64,000 bases of DNA, from the NCBI RefSeq assembly GCF_051201015.1, contig NZ_JBPEHI010000014.1; one strand, 5' to 3'. The position numbers and the translations under genes are program-made. The notes under the pieces were generated by a model. The model was not told the DNA's origin. It made no database searches and was given only the letters and a program-made list of their open reading frames with translations. This stretch comes from Petrimonas sulfuriphila. GTDB lineage: Bacteria; Bacteroidota; Bacteroidia; Bacteroidales; Dysgonomonadaceae. Of the stretch, positions 10,016 through 18,809 are shown piece after piece (within the stretch, counting starts at the first letter, position 1; every line of letters begins with the position of its first letter).

Positions 10016-13000
10016 TTAAAAAGATACATTGATCCCGGCTGTGTAAATCCTTGACACAGGATATGCCGTATGATCCACTCCGTAGAAAGAAAGGCCGCCT
10101 GTACCGCTGCGGCTAACTTCGGGATTCATGCCCGGATATTTAGTCAGAGTAAGCAGGTTTTGAGCTGTCAGGTAAAAACGCAGGGATTTGATGAATGGAT
10201 TTGACTTCAGCGGCACTTTATAACCCAATGTTAGATTTTTAACCATAAGGTAGGAGCCATCAAAAACCCATCTCGAGTTGGTATAACGGAACAGTTCCGT
10301 TGATCCCGTAAGCGTTCTGGGGATATTTCCTTTCCCTGGATTTTCTACGGATCTCCATCTCTCTGCCACTTCTTTTCTTACGTTAAATACTGCGTCAATG
10401 TTTTCAGTCCATTCGTAAGTTGCATCCATAATATCGTTACCTACAGATCCAGAAATAACCACACTTGCATCGAAGTTATTCCAGCTGAAAGAGTTGGTTA
10501 ACCCATACAGGAAGTCCGGATTCGGATTACCAATAAATGTTTTATCTGCCGAGTCAATCTTTTTATCACCGTTGATGTCTTTCATACGAACTGTTCCAAC
10601 GGTTGATGAGGCATGCTTGGGCTGTGAATCATACTCTTCCTGAGTCATGTAAACGCCGTCATATACATATCCATAGAACATACCCAACGGTTTCCCAACA
10701 GCTGTTCTGTTATAGTCAACCTGGTTGTTGTAACCACCTATCGGAGTATCGTTTGTTCCCAGTTTAACTGCTTTGTTTCTGTCGAAAGTGATGTTGAAGT
10801 CAGTCGACCATTTAAAAGCGCCGGTTAAATTTTTTGTCTGCAAGGTAAATTCATGCCCCCAGAAACGGAATTCACCAATGTTGGATTGTATGTTGGAGAA
10901 TCCTGAAGAATAAGGGATATCTATCTGGTAAAGTAATCCGTTGGTTACTTTATTGTAATAATCATACATAAAGAAAACGCGGTCTTTGTATAGACTTACA
11001 TCAGCACCAATGTTCCACGATTCAGTAGTTTCCCAGGTAAGGTTGTTGTTTCCGATATTTCCTAACTGACGGCCGGGAACAATTGTTCCGTCTAGCACAT
11101 AGTTATTGTTGTTTACAGAGGCGATGGATGTATAATTACCGATATTGTTGTTGCCAACCTTACCCCAGCTGGCCCGCAATTTTAGAAAACTCAAGTTGTT
11201 GACATCTTTTAAGAAGCCTTCTTCGCTGGCCACCCAACCCGCAGAAAATGAGGGGAAGTTGGCCCATCTGGCGTTTGCTCCAAAACGAGAACTTCCATCC
11301 CGTCTGTAAGAGAAGGAGAGGATGTAGCGGTTCATGTACTCGTAGTTGAACCTCGACAGCCACGACAACATGCTCCATGCAGATTTTCCGCCGCTTCCAA
11401 CTTTTGTTTGTGCAGCATTGAAAAAACCAATTTCGTCGCTGGGATAGTTGGATGCATTTATACTGGAGGAGATATCTTTGGATTTTTGAGCTGAATAACC
11501 TAAGAGAACGTCGAAATCGTGAACTTCGTTAAATGTTTTTTGATAGGTTAATGTATTTTCAACCAGCCAGTTTTCGTAGTTGAAAGTGTTGTACGAGCCA
11601 TATGCCGGATTGGGGGGCGCAGAAAACATACCACCACTTACGTATGACGGTACCCATCTTTCCTGCCTGAAGTTACCCATATCGGCGTTTGCACTGATAC
11701 GGTATTTCAGCCCTTCTGCCAGTTCAACCTGCGCGTAAGTGTTTACTGTTCCGCGAATAGTTTTGGCGGGGTTCTGCCTGTCTCTGAGAACTAAGTAATA
11801 ATTCGCGTTACCAAACATTCCCGGAGGAGAGTAGGAAATGGGATAGGTACCATCTTCGTTCTTGTATTTCAACGCCGGATCCATTAAGAAAGCAGATCCA
11901 ATGATTTGCCTGTCAATACCGATTCCGTCCTGCACCTGGCGATCGATGTAAGATGCAGATAAATTCATCCCGAAAATAATGCGGTCAGACGCTTTAAATT
12001 CATTGTTTGAACGAACAGAGAACCTGTTTGCATAAGAGTTTATGATAGTTCCTTCAGTGCTGTTGTAATTCAAATTCACAGACGATTTAACCACATCCGT
12101 GCCGGTTTGTAAACCCAAATTGTAGTTTTGTGAATTTGCTGTTCTCAATAACACTTTATACCAGTCGGTGCCTTCCGATACCGAAGCAGGATTTGCATAT
12201 TGTTCAGGTACAGGAGTTGTTTTTCCTTCGTATTTTTGTGCATCTTCATAATACTCCTTTTTGAATTGGGCGAACTCGCGGGCGTTCATTACATCAGGCA
12301 TTCCTCTGCTGGACACATCCTGAATCCCGTAATTTGCATTAAACGTGATTTCCGTTTTTCCGGATCTTCCCTGCTTTGTAGTGACAAGGATGACGCCATT
12401 CGCCGCGCGTGAGCCATACAATGTGGTTGAAGCGGCATCTTTCAAAATTGAAATAGATTCAATTTCATCGGGAGACAGTGTTTCTAATCCTGAACTGCTG
12501 GGGAATCCATCTATTACAACTAGCGGGTTATTACCTGCATTAATCGAAGCTTGTCCCCTGACCCTGATGGACAGGTTTCCGTTGGGTTCTCCGGAGTTGT
12601 TCAGAATTTGAACACCTGCAAATTTACCTTGCATTTTTTGAGTAATATTGGAAACAGGCATGTCAACCAATTCGTCAGTATTTATTCTGCTCATGGCGCC
12701 AGTCACTGAACGTGCCTTTTGTGTACCGTAGGCAACAACAACCACTTCGTCAAGCAGTTCGGTATCTGTTTCTAAAATAACGTCTATCGATGTTCTTCCT
12801 CCAACCTCGATAATTTGTGATTTCATCCCCACATAGGACACTTCCAGTTTAGCATTAGACGGTACGTTGGGTAATATATAGTTACCGTCAATATCAGTTA
12901 TTGTTCCTACTGATGTGTTTTGTACTTGAATAGTTACGCCTATCAAAGGCTCTTTGTTTACGTCAATCACTTTTCCCTTTACCGTAATATTCTGGGAAAA

Positions 13001-13081
13001 GATTAAAAAAGAGGACAACATACACATGATGGTTACTGCCATTGTCCGTCTAAATAAAATTGCAAAATTCTTCTTTTTCAT
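10016..13081 (-). CDS. SusC/RagA-family TonB-dependent outer-membrane transporter
   Basis: A 1021-residue TonB-linked outer-membrane protein. A signal peptide (about 1-29) ends so that the mature protein begins with Gln. It is followed by a carboxypeptidase-regulatory-like domain (about 30-112), a TonB-box-like region (VVVVAYGTQKARSVTGA), the plug domain including the ILKDAASTTLYGSRAANGVILVTTKQG-type SusC signature (about 210-237), and a 22-strand beta barrel ending in a terminal aromatic (NVSF). It imports oligosaccharides bound by the partner SusD using proton motive force via TonB-ExbBD. It heads the susC-susD-GH78 operon. A conserved -7 box and a 32-bp element lie upstream (13207-13272), so the operon is probably controlled together with the GH106-like gene at 13428. 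Confidence 0.96.
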   Translation of the reverse strand: MKKKNFAILFRRTMAVTIMCMLSSFLIFSQNITVKGKVIDVNKEPLIGVTIQVQNTSVGTITDIDGNYILPNVPSNAKLEVSYVGMKSQIIEVGGRTSIDVILETDTELLDEVVVVAYGTQKARSVTGAMSRINTDELVDMPVSNITQKMQGKFAGVQILNNSGEPNGNLSIRVRGQASINAGNNPLVVIDGFPSSSGLETLSPDEIESISILKDAASTTLYGSRAANGVILVTTKQGRSGKTEITFNANYGIQDVSSRGMPDVMNAREFAQFKKEYYEDAQKYEGKTTPVPEQYANPASVSEGTDWYKVLLRTANSQNYNLGLQTGTDVVKSSVNLNYNSTEGTIINSYANRFSVRSNNEFKASDRIIFGMNLSASYIDRQVQDGIGIDRQIIGSAFLMDPALKYKNEDGTYPISYSPPGMFGNANYYLVLRDRQNPAKTIRGTVNTYAQVELAEGLKYRISANADMGNFRQERWVPSYVSGGMFSAPPNPAYGSYNTFNYENWLVENTLTYQKTFNEVHDFDVLLGYSAQKSKDISSSINASNYPSDEIGFFNAAQTKVGSGGKSAWSMLSWLSRFNYEYMNRYILSFSYRRDGSSRFGANARWANFPSFSAGWVASEEGFLKDVNNLSFLKLRASWGKVGNNNIGNYTSIASVNNNNYVLDGTIVPGRQLGNIGNNNLTWETTESWNIGADVSLYKDRVFFMYDYYNKVTNGLLYQIDIPYSSGFSNIQSNIGEFRFWGHEFTLQTKNLTGAFKWSTDFNITFDRNKAVKLGTNDTPIGGYNNQVDYNRTAVGKPLGMFYGYVYDGVYMTQEEYDSQPKHASSTVGTVRMKDINGDKKIDSADKTFIGNPNPDFLYGLTNSFSWNNFDASVVISGSVGNDIMDATYEWTENIDAVFNVRKEVAERWRSVENPGKGNIPRTLTGSTELFRYTNSRWVFDGSYLMVKNLTLGYKVPLKSNPFIKSLRFYLTAQNLLTLTKYPGMNPEVSRSGTGGLSFYGVDHTAYPVSRIYTAGINVSF

Positions 13082-13206
13082 TCGTTGTTTATTAAATTTA
13101 AATTGTTCATGATTAAATTAAATTTCAAATTAGAGTATTTCAATTAAATGGAATTGCCGTTTATCGCACATTAGATTTTTTATAAATTTTTACAAATTTA
13201 GATCCG

Positions 13207-13272
13207 CAAAAATAATGGATGTGATCGGGGGAAACCTAATTAAAATGACACTTGTACTGTCTTTTTTGATAT
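13207..13272 (-). promoter_or_regulatory. susC promoter with shared PUL operator
   Basis: Read on the - strand, a TATTTTTG box (13207-13214) fits the Bacteroidota -7 consensus TAnnTTTG. Exactly 26 nt upstream lies a 32-bp element (13241-13272) of + strand form TAAAATGACAC, five variable bases, CTGTCTTTTTTGATAT, with inverted half-sites GACA-N7-TGTC. No good -33 TTTG is present, as expected for an activator-dependent promoter. The same box, spacing and element recur at 16686-16751. The leader to the ATG is about 120 nt. Which regulator binds is unknown. Confidence 0.65.
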
Positions 13273-13427
13273 AAATTTTGAATTTAATGTGACAAAATTC
13301 TTGTTTATTCCAATATTATTGAGTGTAAGGTATTGTCGATTAATTATATAATGCGATTTTTCTCTCAGCAGGTTAATTGTTTTTTTTATTTATAGGTTCT
13401 GTAAATATTTCACAAAACACCTTAAGT

Positions 13428-16400
13428 TTATTTAGTTAATGCTATATTTTTAGTTAAAATTAATTTCACAGTTCCTCCCAGGCCAGATTTTCTGAAAAAG
13501 GCCTCTTTGTTGTCTCGTTCAAATTTTTGGATGTTAGTTTGGGTAAAACGTTCTTCTTTTGAGAGATAACTGTCTCCGATCAATCTGTTTACCCATGAAT
13601 TTGTTACAGTAATCACAATTTTATTGTTCCCCTCCTTAATATAGGGTGTTATGTCAACGGTAAAAGGGGCAATCCAGCAAACACCCGCATTTTTTTCGTT
13701 TATACTTACAGAGGCAATATCTTGAACATTCCCCAAATCGAGACATATGCTTTTCCCTTTAATGTTATCTTCATTCAGGTTAAAAGTACTTGAATATTCT
13801 GCCGAACCGGAATAATATTTAATGAGTTCATCGGGTAAATCACTCCAGAACATCAGGCTGTCCATAACAACCTTTTGTTTGGGGGCCCATTCTCTGTTAA
13901 AACTCAATTCCCACGGGTTATCAAGAATTTTTTCTACGTACGAGCTCTTTTCAGTAAAAGAGGACGTCTCATTGTCAGACCAGGAAAGTGTATACGTTCC
14001 CGGGTGCAGAACCTGGCCGGAAATTTTTTTATGTTCCTGCTGAAATTTAAAGTTTGGGGAGGTGGAAGCAGACAGGCTCAATTCAGGAAAAATTTCTATT
14101 CCATTTCTTTCTATTTTTGTAATGTGTCTGTCTTGTTTCTTTTTTCTGAAAACAATAATTTTGGAGCCTTCAGGGGTAAAATGCAAAGGCACATGTGTAT
14201 ATCCGTTCTTTTCGTAATAAACGGGAATTTCCTGAACGTTGCCTGTTATGGGATCCCATAACTCAGGCACTTTACCGCTGACCCTGAATTTACAGACGGT
14301 TTCTTCGTATCGATCAGGCAGATCTGTAAAATAATGATATTCATTATGATCTATCCCGTGCCGTGATAGACGATTCGCTATGAAATAAATGTCCTCAAAG
14401 GGTGTATACCGGTGAATATAGTCCAGATGAGTGTCGGGATACACGCTCTCATACCCAAAGTCCGGAGGTATGTTCTGTAATTGAAGCACTTTTTCCGGCG
14501 AAATTCCCCAGAATACCTTCCCTTTACCGAAATTGTTGACAACAATTTCTTTTCCGTCAATATCTCCCCACATCTTGTCAGCAAGGAGTTTTACCGTTTT
14601 ATCAGACATGGGATAGTTCTTTAAACCGGTGGCTTTCCCGGGTTTTGGCCCTACCAGAATCATCCCGTCTTCCACAAGTTCCTGAAGCTTTACTAACAGT
14701 TCAGCCTTGATTGATGTGGCATTGGGGAGTACTAATATTTTATAGTTCATCCCATCGGGAAGAAAAATCATCCCGTCTTTTATTTTTACATCATTCATCA
14801 ACACGTCAAAGCTGCATTTATCCCAATCGTAGCCTTTCCCCAGATCATTAACCTCTTCTTTTAGAAATATAAAATTTGGCGCATCATCTCCATAATAATA
14901 CAGGGCATCGGCTCTGAATAAGCCTTTCGACAATACAGATGATACCCGGTTCATGTATTCAACAAATGATTTTGACTCTTTCCACCATGTAGCGTGACGA
15001 TTCAGATGAGTGCCTGCAAAGTACTCGTTCCCGGGTTCGCCATATTCATCAGGAGAAGCAGTATATGTATGCCATACAATCCTGTTAACACCCGAACAAA
15101 AGATCCTGTCGATATCATTCTTGCAATCTTTAGGAGGACGTTCCCAATGTGGGCCAATGCTTGTGGGACCTTCAGCAGCAACAAACCGTTTTCCATAAAT
15201 GTGAGCAACGCTCGCACTTTGTTTTACGGAAAGACGTTGGTCTTCTTTAGTAAAAAAAGTCTGAGACCGTATCCAAAATTCACCCATAGGCACATCATTA
15301 AACTTCATGGTTTGAACCGCATCAATCGGAGCTGCATGTGGGCCTCCTGACTCGGGGTGAGTTCCCAGTTTGTTCGAGTGGGCAATATCTCTGAATGTTT
15401 GATAAAATTCCTCAGCCACCAGATCTGCAACGGTGCGACGAAAATCGTGGAGAAACCTGCTTGAAACCTCCCGGTTAATTACAATGCGGTCCGTAAGAAC
15501 AGGTAGAAAGGGAGTCATGTCATAGCCGTTTCTTTTTTCAAATGTTTGCATAAAGTGATCTGTCCAATTTGCAACACCCATTTCCCAGCTATCAGTATGG
15601 ATGAATTTTAATGAGTTTCCCGCTTTTCCTGCAGTCTGAATCAGCTTGGATATAACATCTTGATTGTATTTCAACAAAGCCTCCTTATTCAGGTGGTCCA
15701 TTGCCAATCCTTCCCATCCGTCACTGGCAGTAGATACTCCTTTGCCGGTATTTATCATTACAAAACGAAGAACAGACCATGTTCCGTCAGGTGCATTCCA
15801 TTTAAGGTTTTCTCCATCAAAGTATTCCGTAATATCTATTATATCACTCTTATTTATCGGATTTCCTTTTCCCTCAAAGTCCTCTCTCAGCAGATGTAGG
15901 GGATAAATGCCGGCAGAGCCGAGTCTCTGTTCCAAAGTTTTGAGTTTTATGTTTTTGATTCTGTCGGATTGCGGAACGGTATCACCTGATTGCTTTACGG
16001 CAATAATTTTTACATCCTCAAGGATATTTTCTCCGGGAGGGAGAGGCAATTCCCTGTTAACAGCTTCCGGGCCATTTATCGTCATTTCGCTCCAGGTTAT
16101 TTTTTTTAAAGCAAGTTCAGGTGTTACGGAAGGCCCGCCCGGATTCCATCCGCTTTGGACATTTATCGATAGTTCCAATTCAAGCCGGTCTGCCTCACTG
16201 ACGGCGTGCTCAAAAAGTTCGAGCCATTCTTTGCTTAGAAACGCCGGCCCCGCTTCTGTTTTGTGTGCCACATCATAAGCAGAAGACCCGGCATCGAAGA
16301 TCATTGCTCCGCCGTAGCCATTATTCTTCATGGCTTCCAGGTCTTTGGTTATACAATCTTTCGTCACATTGCTGTTGAGCCACCACCAATAAGCCCTTAT

Positions 16401-16595
16401 TTTTGCATCGTTAGGTGGAGACTTAAAATCATCCAATAACTCAGAGTATGAAGTTTTAAACGTTGTCTTGTAAATATCTCTTTCGGTTTTGCAACCATTG
16501 ATCAAGAAAAAAGTAATGAGGATAATTATGAATTTTGAATCGAACAGCATCTGTTTACTTGGGTTTGTGATTGCCGCTTTGTTATTTATTTTCAT
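13428..16595 (-). CDS. GH106-like alpha-L-rhamnosidase lipoprotein
   Basis: A 1055-residue GH106-like enzyme, diverged from the one at 1222-4137 but with the same plan: RAYWWWLNS near residue 68, GGAMIFDAG near 94, SINVQSGWNPGG near 142, HTDSWEMG, ESGGPHAAP near 418, and a C-terminal beta-sandwich with FCLDLGNVQ-type strands and TNSWVNRLIGDSY. The N-terminus carries a lipoprotein signal, LINGC with Cys35; an alternative start at the ATG 45 nt downstream (16550) would give a more usual 20-residue signal. It is monocistronic and lies behind susC on the same strand, with its own promoter that shares an operator with susC. Two GH106-like enzymes with one soluble/secreted and one lipid-anchored suggest stepwise or linkage-specific removal of rhamnose; that is inference. 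Confidence 0.82.
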   Translation of the reverse strand: MKINNKAAITNPSKQMLFDSKFIIILITFFLINGCKTERDIYKTTFKTSYSELLDDFKSPPNDAKIRAYWWWLNSNVTKDCITKDLEAMKNNGYGGAMIFDAGSSAYDVAHKTEAGPAFLSKEWLELFEHAVSEADRLELELSINVQSGWNPGGPSVTPELALKKITWSEMTINGPEAVNRELPLPPGENILEDVKIIAVKQSGDTVPQSDRIKNIKLKTLEQRLGSAGIYPLHLLREDFEGKGNPINKSDIIDITEYFDGENLKWNAPDGTWSVLRFVMINTGKGVSTASDGWEGLAMDHLNKEALLKYNQDVISKLIQTAGKAGNSLKFIHTDSWEMGVANWTDHFMQTFEKRNGYDMTPFLPVLTDRIVINREVSSRFLHDFRRTVADLVAEEFYQTFRDIAHSNKLGTHPESGGPHAAPIDAVQTMKFNDVPMGEFWIRSQTFFTKEDQRLSVKQSASVAHIYGKRFVAAEGPTSIGPHWERPPKDCKNDIDRIFCSGVNRIVWHTYTASPDEYGEPGNEYFAGTHLNRHATWWKESKSFVEYMNRVSSVLSKGLFRADALYYYGDDAPNFIFLKEEVNDLGKGYDWDKCSFDVLMNDVKIKDGMIFLPDGMNYKILVLPNATSIKAELLVKLQELVEDGMILVGPKPGKATGLKNYPMSDKTVKLLADKMWGDIDGKEIVVNNFGKGKVFWGISPEKVLQLQNIPPDFGYESVYPDTHLDYIHRYTPFEDIYFIANRLSRHGIDHNEYHYFTDLPDRYEETVCKFRVSGKVPELWDPITGNVQEIPVYYEKNGYTHVPLHFTPEGSKIIVFRKKKQDRHITKIERNGIEIFPELSLSASTSPNFKFQQEHKKISGQVLHPGTYTLSWSDNETSSFTEKSSYVEKILDNPWELSFNREWAPKQKVVMDSLMFWSDLPDELIKYYSGSAEYSSTFNLNEDNIKGKSICLDLGNVQDIASVSINEKNAGVCWIAPFTVDITPYIKEGNNKIVITVTNSWVNRLIGDSYLSKEERFTQTNIQKFERDNKEAFFRKSGLGGTVKLILTKNIALTK

Positions 16596-17023
16596 GTTGC
16601 AAGAGTTTTGGATGAGTAACTTTTCTTTTACAGGATATTAGTATAATAACAATCCGAATTTCATAAATGCCGGATTTGAAAGTCACAAAAATAAAATATC
16701 CTCCAACTGGAAAACTGACTAAAATGACACATAAGCTGTCTTTTTTGATATTTTATCTTTCGAACTTTTATGTTAATGATGTAGCGAGATGCGATATTGC
16801 CCTTCTTTATAACCCGAAAGGCAATTAAAAAAAGTTAGAAATACAAAACTACAATTGGATGTTTTTTGCAATAGGATAAATTTGCCCGGAAATCTGTAGG
16901 GGGATACAATAATTCCTTATTAAAAATATGAAAACTGTGAAAAATGATATAGTAATTGAATGTTTTTGCTGGCCGGATCCAAGGTTTATTGCTGTAAATA
17001 TGTGTTAAAAATAGAGGGGTGGA
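16596..17023. other. Intergenic region with the GH106 promoter only
   Basis: No open reading frame is supported here. The left part holds the GH106 leader and promoter (16686-16751). An imperfect inverted repeat, ATTGCC near 16797 and GGCAAT near 16820, lacks a T-run on either strand and is not a convincing terminator. Nothing else is recognisable up to the end of the NigD-like gene at 17024. Confidence 0.5.
16686..16751 (-). promoter_or_regulatory. GH106 promoter with shared PUL operator
   Basis: On the - strand a TATTTTTG box (16686-16693) matches TAnnTTTG. The 32-bp element at 16720-16751 matches that of susC (13241-13272) at 28 of 32 positions and lies at the same 26-nt distance from the -7 box; differences are almost confined to the five central bases between the GACA and TGTC half-sites. 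The similarity stops outside this block apart from a short GGAAA tract between the two parts, so it looks like a regulatory site and not a recent duplication. Confidence 0.65.
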
Positions 17024-17632
17024 TCATGTTACTTTTAGTTCGAATACGCGTACGCCGGTGTGCGTTTGGATATGAAACCGGAAAGTGGTGGGGGAACCGT
17101 TGGAGGATTTAATGGCGGAAAGTGAGAAAGAAGCATAAAGTTTCTGGGTGTATCCAGGTGGATCGTTTTCTTTTGAATGGCTGAAGTGCAGATCGATAGT
17201 GGAAGATTGCGTATCGCGAAACAATCCGATAACGTGAGTTTTGTCGAAGTATTCTATTTCGAGGATCAGATTCAGGTAGTTTCCGCCCACCCAAACGCTT
17301 TGCACTTTTACAGGGTCTTTGATGAGGTTGGTCACGGCGTTGCTTTCCTGGACTACCCCCGTGAAAATATCGTTAACGCTGTTGATTTTCACCGTGTCGC
17401 CGCGTAAAGGCGTGTAGTTGAGAATGACACGTTGCCCGTTTTTGCCCGAATAATCTTTCAATTCAATCGGGACAAGGGTCTTGAAGTTATCCAGTTGAAA
17501 CATTATCCGCTCAACTGGTTTTACTACTGTGGCAAACTCTACGAAGAAGTCATCGATACGCTCCGGTTCTTTCTCACATGCACTTGCAAGGAGAAAAAAA
17601 ACCGTCAGGTATACAACATAATTCCTCTTCAT
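17024..17632 (-). CDS. NigD-like lipoprotein
   Basis: A 202-residue lipoprotein with lipid Cys19 (LLASAC) followed by acidic EKEPE, a pattern linked to surface export in this phylum. The body matches NigD-like proteins of Bacteroides: an N-terminal OB-like half with FFVEFATVVKP, LDNFKTLVPIE and GQRVILNYTPLRGD, then a C-terminal beta-sandwich of about 90 residues. NigD was first seen beside a bacteriocin gene, but most homologues have no known function. It is the last gene of the - strand operon, 28 nt after the acyltransferase. Family fairly sure, function unknown. Confidence 0.75.
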   Translation of the reverse strand: MKRNYVVYLTVFFLLASACEKEPERIDDFFVEFATVVKPVERIMFQLDNFKTLVPIELKDYSGKNGQRVILNYTPLRGDTVKINSVNDIFTGVVQESNAVTNLIKDPVKVQSVWVGGNYLNLILEIEYFDKTHVIGLFRDTQSSTIDLHFSHSKENDPPGYTQKLYASFSLSAIKSSNGSPTTFRFHIQTHTGVRVFELKVT

Positions 17633-17660
17633 TGTTTTAGCTTACTGCCATTATTTTTAC

Positions 17661-18806
17661 TTATATTTTTTCCGCCGAAACAAAATTCTTCACTGTATTC
17701 CCATACATCCCGATTAGCTTTTCACGCAGAAAACGGTAGTCTTTGCCGGGGATATCAATTTTTGCAATCTGCCCGTCGATATAGTTATCGAAAGCTGCCT
17801 TGTCTTCATCGGTATATCTGGCGGCAAACAAGTTGCTATTTTCCATCAGATCGTAGGCAATGTAGTTCATCGGAAAAAAGACGTAGTTTTTGTAAATCTC
17901 CCTGTCGATGGCCTGGGTTACAGTTTCCAGTACCTGTGCCCGGCTGGTCTTTTCATCGATACGTGATAATGTGTCGTTGATCCGGTTTCCGAACTTGAAA
18001 AAAACTTTCCCTTTATAACCCAAAATGCCCGTTCGCATATTTTCGATATCGTCGGCTTGGCTTTTTTTATATCCGGGGTTGTCTCTTTTAAGCTGGTATT
18101 CTTTGGCTTTGAGGTAATCGCACGGATCAAATTCGTAGGTGATGGAAAGAGGTATTATGTCAAGCGACCTGAGTGCCTCAGCCGGCTTTGAGCTGTTGTA
18201 CAGTGTCAGCATCTTCAGCAGGCTTGCCTGGGTCTTATCGTCTGAATCTTTTGCGCGGCCTTCGCGTTGGGCAATCCAAGCAGATTGACGGCGACGGGTG
18301 ATGGTGTCGAAAATATACTCCGACAGGTGTCTGGAGGTATCCAGCATCTCACGGACTGAAACGCGGCGTTTCACGATAAAACTTTTGTTAAGCCTTACCA
18401 AATCAGTAATCCAGTTATATATCAGCAAATTATCTCCGATGGCAATTTCCGACGTATCTATTCCTTTATCGAAAAAGAGAATATTGAGGAAAGCTGCATC
18501 CAGTACAATATCACGGTGGTTGGAAATGTAAATGTGGCTTGAGCCGTCTTTGAATTCTTCAAATCCTATACCGGTAAGTTCTGATGTAGTTTTGGCAATA
18601 AGCTGTTTCATAAAAGGATAAATGATGGTTCGCTGAAAATCGTTAATCGATTTGCAAGCGAGCATGGCTCCACTAAATATTTCCCACGTTATTGGCTTGA
18701 TCAGGGGTTCGGCCGCTCTGCGAAAGTAGGGATCGTTGATAAGGGACCGAATAACTGAAGGGACCTCGCCGTCGTACAAAGGGCGGATATCATCGAAATT
18801 TTGCAT
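17661..18806 (-). CDS. PlsC-like glycerolipid acyltransferase
   Basis: A 381-residue protein of the lysophosphatidate/glycerol-3-phosphate acyltransferase superfamily. Motif I reads ISNHRDIVLDAAF (about 113-125), and a second block FIVKRR follows near 163, with QREGRAKDSDD near 195 matching the family's (F/E)G(T/x)R-like block. In the canonical motif His and Asp are four residues apart (HX4D); here they are five apart (HRDIVLD), unless Asp two residues after His is the functional one. The expected role is transfer of an acyl group to a glycerol-phosphate backbone at the inner membrane. It starts 3 nt before the end of ddl, so the two are translationally coupled. Substrate and position specificity are not evident. 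Confidence 0.75.
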   Translation of the reverse strand: MQNFDDIRPLYDGEVPSVIRSLINDPYFRRAAEPLIKPITWEIFSGAMLACKSINDFQRTIIYPFMKQLIAKTTSELTGIGFEEFKDGSSHIYISNHRDIVLDAAFLNILFFDKGIDTSEIAIGDNLLIYNWITDLVRLNKSFIVKRRVSVREMLDTSRHLSEYIFDTITRRRQSAWIAQREGRAKDSDDKTQASLLKMLTLYNSSKPAEALRSLDIIPLSITYEFDPCDYLKAKEYQLKRDNPGYKKSQADDIENMRTGILGYKGKVFFKFGNRINDTLSRIDEKTSRAQVLETVTQAIDREIYKNYVFFPMNYIAYDLMENSNLFAARYTDEDKAAFDNYIDGQIAKIDIPGKDYRFLREKLIGMYGNTVKNFVSAEKI

Positions 18807-18809
18807 AGT

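Noticed and set aside
16794..16826. Inverted repeat ATTGCC/GGCAAT as a terminator
   Set aside because: The stem has a mismatch and there is no T-run in the direction of either neighbouring gene.
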